Assembly: GCF_900148495.1 (NCBI RefSeq)
Contig: NZ_FTRU01000007.1
Coordinates: 124,001 to 188,000 of the forward strand
Length of the DNA: 64,000 bases
Direction: 5' to 3'
Source: Negativibacillus massiliensis
GTDB lineage: Bacteria; Bacillota; Clostridia; Oscillospirales; Ruminococcaceae
The notes beneath the pieces are model-generated. The model saw nothing but the letters and a program-made list of their open reading frames with translations. It searched no databases and was not told the origin of the DNA. How positions within the stretch are numbered: the first letter of the stretch is position 1; every line of letters starts with the position of its first letter. Position numbers and translations under genes: made by a program. Shown piece by piece: positions 61,016 to 64,000 of this stretch.

Positions 61016-62914
61016 ATGAAACGTGAAGGACAAATCAGCGTTAACTCAAAGAATATGTTTCCAATCATCAAGAAATGGCTGTACTCGGACAAGGACATCT
61101 TTTTAAGAGAAATTGTTTCCAACGGCTGTGATGCAATTAAAAAACTGGAAAGCCTTCAGGGAATTGGAGAGGCACAGCTGGAAGACGGATACCAGCCAAA
61201 GGTGATTGTCACCATTGACAGCGAGAAAAAACAGCTGATCGTATCGGATAACGGTATTGGTATGACCGAGGATGAAGTAGAGCGCTATATCACCCAGATC
61301 GCTTTCTCGGGCGCAGAGGAATTTTTGGAAAAATACAAAGAAAAGAGCGAAGAAAGCGCCGGAATCATCGGACATTTTGGTCTGGGATTTTATTCTGCGT
61401 TCATGGTATCGGATACTGTAGAGATCGAGACCCTGTCCTACAAAGAAGGAGCAAAACCGGTACATTGGGTTTCCGCAGGGGAAGACAGCTATGAAATTGA
61501 GGATGGTACCCGCACCGAACACGGAACCACCATCATCATGAACATCACCGAAGAGGAACAGGAATTTTTGCAGGAAAGCAGAATCCGCGAGATCCTGCAC
61601 AAATACTGCCAGTTCATGCCATATGAAATCTACCTCAATCCACATGACGAGGAACGTCCGGTTTATGACAAGGACGGCAACATCGAGAAAAACGAAGACG
61701 GCACCGAAAAGAAACGCATTGTAAAACCGCTGCCGATCAACGACATCCATCCTCTGTGGCTCAAAGCACCAAAGGACTGCACCGATGAGGACTACAAGGC
61801 ATTTTACCAGAAAGTCTTTATGGACTTTAATGAACCACTGTTCTGGATTCACCTGAATGTAGATTACCCATTTAATTTAAAAGGTATTCTTTATTTCCCG
61901 AAGCAGCTTAACCGCATGGAAGTTATGCCAGGTCAGGTTAAACTGTACAGCAATCAGGTCTTTGTTGCGGACAACATCAAGGAGATTATTCCAGAATTCC
62001 TGCTTCTGTTAAAGGGTGTCATCGATTGTCCGGACATGCCGCTTAACGTTTCCAGAAGCTTTTTGCAGAATGACGGCGAAGTACAGAAGATTGCCCAGCA
62101 CATCACCAAGAAGGTTTCGGACAAGCTGCATCAGATCTTTAAAAATGACCGTCCAAGCTATGAAAAATACTGGAATGATATTTCTGCATTTATCAAGTTT
62201 GGCTGCCTGAAAGATGAGAAATTCTATGACCGTATGAAGGATATTCTGCTGTTCAAGACCATCGATGGAGAGTACAAGACCCTGGAAGAATATCCAAAAG
62301 CAGAAGGTAACAAGATTTATTATGTAACCGATGAAAATCTGCAGGCACAGTACATCTCGATGTTTAAAGAAAATGGACTGACCGCTGCAGTACTGACCCA
62401 TGCGATCGATCCTCACTTCATCAGCCTGCTGGAATACAAGAATCCAGAAGAGATGAAATTCCTGCGCATTGATGCGGACTTGGGAGAAGCACTGAAAGTT
62501 TCTCAGCCGGAAGCGGAATCGGAGGACGCAAAGAAAGCACAGGAAGAGGAAAACAACAAGCTGATTGAGTGCGTCAAAGCCTGCCTGCCGGATGAGAAGT
62601 TGGAATACAAGGTTGAGAGCCTCAAAGCGACCGAAACACCGGCAGTTATCCTGCTGTCCGAATATGCGCGCCGTATTCAGGATATGAACAAGGTATTGGG
62701 CGAAAGCTTTGCACCAGAAGGTCAGGTAACGCTGGTACTCAACAGCGAAAACGAGATTGTCAAGAAGATCCCATCCTTGACTGAGGAAAACCGCAAACTT
62801 GTCTGCGAACATATCTACGACCTTGCACTGATGGCACATAAGCCATTGAGCGCTGAGCAGATGTCCAAGTTTATTGCAAGGAATGTAAAACTGCTGGAGC
62901 TGTTGGCGGAGTAA
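61016..62914 (+). CDS. htpG: Chaperone HtpG (Hsp90)
   Basis: A 632-residue ATP-dependent chaperone. The ATP pocket shows FLREIVSNGCDAIKKL, VSDNGIGMT and IGHFGLGFYSAFMVSD. The middle domain follows with NVDYPFNLKGILYFP and NVSRSFLQND, then a dimerisation domain. SNGCD is the usual SNASD with changes but keeps the Asn and Asp. ATG 61016 has GGGAGG 8 bases upstream. It stands alone with its own promoter. Confidence 0.95.
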   Translation: MKREGQISVNSKNMFPIIKKWLYSDKDIFLREIVSNGCDAIKKLESLQGIGEAQLEDGYQPKVIVTIDSEKKQLIVSDNGIGMTEDEVERYITQIAFSGAEEFLEKYKEKSEESAGIIGHFGLGFYSAFMVSDTVEIETLSYKEGAKPVHWVSAGEDSYEIEDGTRTEHGTTIIMNITEEEQEFLQESRIREILHKYCQFMPYEIYLNPHDEERPVYDKDGNIEKNEDGTEKKRIVKPLPINDIHPLWLKAPKDCTDEDYKAFYQKVFMDFNEPLFWIHLNVDYPFNLKGILYFPKQLNRMEVMPGQVKLYSNQVFVADNIKEIIPEFLLLLKGVIDCPDMPLNVSRSFLQNDGEVQKIAQHITKKVSDKLHQIFKNDRPSYEKYWNDISAFIKFGCLKDEKFYDRMKDILLFKTIDGEYKTLEEYPKAEGNKIYYVTDENLQAQYISMFKENGLTAAVLTHAIDPHFISLLEYKNPEEMKFLRIDADLGEALKVSQPEAESEDAKKAQEEENNKLIECVKACLPDEKLEYKVESLKATETPAVILLSEYARRIQDMNKVLGESFAPEGQVTLVLNSENEIVKKIPSLTEENRKLVCEHIYDLALMAHKPLSAEQMSKFIARNVKLLELLAE

Positions 62915-62924
62915 CCGAAGAATA

Positions 62925-63210
62925 AAAAGTTTCGATAGAGCGAAACAGAAGTTTTCGTCCACCTTTTTCAAAAGCAGGCTGAGCCTGCACCCTGTTCGCC
63001 TACGGCGCAAAGACGGGCGGCAAGTGGACAAAACAAAAGTTTTACTCAATTTTTTTCAAAAAATTGTGGGTTTCCCAAGGGTAAAGCCCTTGGGCGCTCG
63101 TCGCAACGAGCGAAAGGCTTATCGTCAGGCGCCTTTGCGGGTGAACTTTTCAATCCAAACTTTGGATTGAAAAAGAGGGGGCTTTTGTAAGAAAAAAGCC
63201 CCCTAAGGGA
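62925..63210. repeat. Intergenic multi-hairpin repeat, copy F
   Basis: Hairpins include GCAGGC-tga-GCCTGC (62974-62988), CAATTTTTT with AAAAAATTG (63047-63066), CCCAAGGG with CCCTTGGG (63074-63094) and CGCTCGT with ACGAGCG (63095-63112). Others are CAATCCAAA with TTTGGATTG (63151-63169) and GGGGGCTTTT with AAAAGCCCCC (63176-63203). Read on the minus strand, 63045-63118 has the same three-hairpin order as copies C and D. Confidence 0.78.
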
Positions 63211-63545
63211 CAAACGCTATGCACTTTCCAGAAAAACCTCCCAGTGGGAGATTTTTCTGCTGTCTGTACGGAAGGTATTAGTGATGGAAAAGTGTCTATC
63301 ATGAAATTTGGTATTGGCGACGGAAATCTGTTCCGAATTACAGGCGCGCTGCTGTGAGCAGGCACACTTGCCGTGTGCCACGCACTGACGTGCGACAGCC
63401 ACAGAAGAACACTCTGCCTCTATCGTTTTCTTTTTTATTGTTAAGTGTCACAGGGGCGTTGCCCCCGTACCCCCACAAACTTTTGTGTACGAAAAGTCAG
63501 TCGAAAACTTGTTTTCGACTACAAAAAAACTTTATTTTTTGCAGT
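63211..63545. repeat. Repeat copy F, right part (homologue of copy B)
   Basis: It contains CAGAAAAAcCTCCC paired with GGGAGaTTTTTCTG (63228-63257), the same hairpin as 33861-33889 in copy C with different bases. It also has CGCAC-tgac-GTGCG (63381-63394) and GTCGAAAAC-tt-GTTTTCGAC (63500-63519), which correspond in inverted order to copy B. A short frame at 63244-63357 (ending GKVSIMKFGIGDGNLFRI...) may be a gene remnant. Confidence 0.65.
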
Positions 63546-63570
63546 GCCAAGCCCGGAAAGGAGTATCCTT

Positions 63571-64000
63571 ATGACCGAAGAAATCAAACGCTTGTCCCAA
63601 CTGATAAAGCAAAGCCAACGCATCGTCTTTTTTGGCGGAGCCGGTGTTTCCACTGAATCGCAGATCCCTGATTTTCGCAGCGATGATGGACTGTATGGCG
63701 ACAAACAGGCAAAACGGTACCCCTATCCGCCTGAAACAATGCTCAGTCACTCCTTTTTTGAACAACATACCAAAGAATTTTTTGAGTATTATTTTGACAA
63801 GATGGTTTATCCGGATGCAAAGCCGAATCCGGCTCATATTGCCCTTGCAAAGCTTGAGCAGATGGGAAAACTCAGCGCGGTCATCACCCAGAATATTGAT
63901 GGGCTGCATCAGATGGCTGGAAGCAGGAGAGTGTGCGAACTGCACGGCAGTGTCCATCGGAATTTCTGCATAAACTGTGGGAAAAAATATAACCTCAGTC
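63571..64000 (+). CDS. NAD-dependent deacetylase, Sir2 family (partial)
   Basis: The first 143 residues of a sirtuin that would remove acyl groups from lysines. The NAD-binding site is GGAGVSTESQIPDFRS, the ribose and base region is TQNIDGLHQMAG, and the catalytic His is in ELHGSVH. The first Cys pair of the zinc site is CINCGKKY. The gene runs off the end of the window. ATG 63571 has AAAGGAG 7 bases upstream. Confidence 0.92.
   Translation, partial: MTEEIKRLSQLIKQSQRIVFFGGAGVSTESQIPDFRSDDGLYGDKQAKRYPYPPETMLSHSFFEQHTKEFFEYYFDKMVYPDAKPNPAHIALAKLEQMGKLSAVITQNIDGLHQMAGSRRVCELHGSVHRNFCINCGKKYNLS

Noticed and set aside
62009-63049. A 346-codon minus-strand frame across the end of htpG and the repeat
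   Set aside because: It is antisense to htpG and starts inside repeat copy F.
63354-63656. A 100-codon plus-strand frame before the sirtuin gene
   Set aside because: It translates repeat sequence shared with copy B and overlaps the well-supported sirtuin start.
1-64000. CRISPR array or tRNA/rRNA genes
   Set aside because: No evenly spaced direct repeats and no cloverleaf or rRNA-like sequence was recognised by eye; a covariance search would be needed to exclude small RNAs fully.

Overview
The window comes from a low-to-medium GC Gram-positive anaerobe, most likely a clostridial Firmicute. The main pointers are a class III (oxygen-sensitive) ribonucleotide reductase, a Bacillus/Clostridium-type tepA-ylzJ-ftsK/spoIIIE cluster, an LTA-synthase-like enzyme, a CBS/DRTGG-type Mn pyrophosphatase, strong AGGAGG ribosome binding sites and many intrinsic terminators. 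Genus cannot be fixed from the sequence alone. No tRNA, rRNA or CRISPR array was recognised.

Layout. Bases 1-2430 hold the tail of an upstream gene and a vitamin-B6-like operon (pyridoxal/pyridoxamine kinase, ECF transporter S component, small radical SAM protein). Bases 2684-3895 hold a secreted G5/3D-domain cell-wall protein with a textbook promoter and two terminators. Bases 3997-16755 are a compact, unbroken, one-directional set of about 20 phage structural genes: terminase, portal, protease, capsid, connectors, contractile sheath, tube, baseplate and fibre. It has no integrase, replication, regulator or lysis gene and essentially no tape-measure gene. It ends at a bidirectional terminator shared with ftsK and looks like a domesticated PBSX/gene-transfer-agent-like particle.

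Bases 16789-41052 are mainly housekeeping genes: ftsK-ylzJ-tepA, class II aldolase, phosphoglucomutase, MATE exporter, LTA-synthase-like protein, a ribbon-helix-helix protein, nrdD, a NERD-domain protein, a DUF4358-like lipoprotein, a HAD hydrolase, lepA, a family 8 glycosyltransferase and a heterodimeric ABC exporter. Bases 41419-49120 hold the Mn pyrophosphatase, a small membrane protein, an Lsa/Vga-like ABC-F protein behind a leader that looks like a ribosome-controlled attenuator, a DUF4397 protein with N-terminal peptide repeats, and a GlnK/GlnL-type (YcbA/YcbB) two-component pair. An IS200-type element with an internally deleted transposase lies at about 49164-49810, followed by a PTS EIIC-like membrane protein. 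Bases 51486-64000 hold an operon of DEAD helicase, 8-oxoguanine glycosylase and GH18 lipoprotein, a BlaI-family repressor, an operon of rlmB plus an unusual pseudo-P-type-ATPase with a long disordered N-terminus, a small tail-anchored protein, htpG and a truncated sirtuin gene.

A second theme is a family of intergenic multi-hairpin repeats, near 21.4, 28.1, 33.9, 41.1 and 63.0 kb. Their stem sequences differ between copies while base pairing is kept. One copy forms the long 5' leader of the LTA-synthase-like gene and others follow fba, lepA and htpG.
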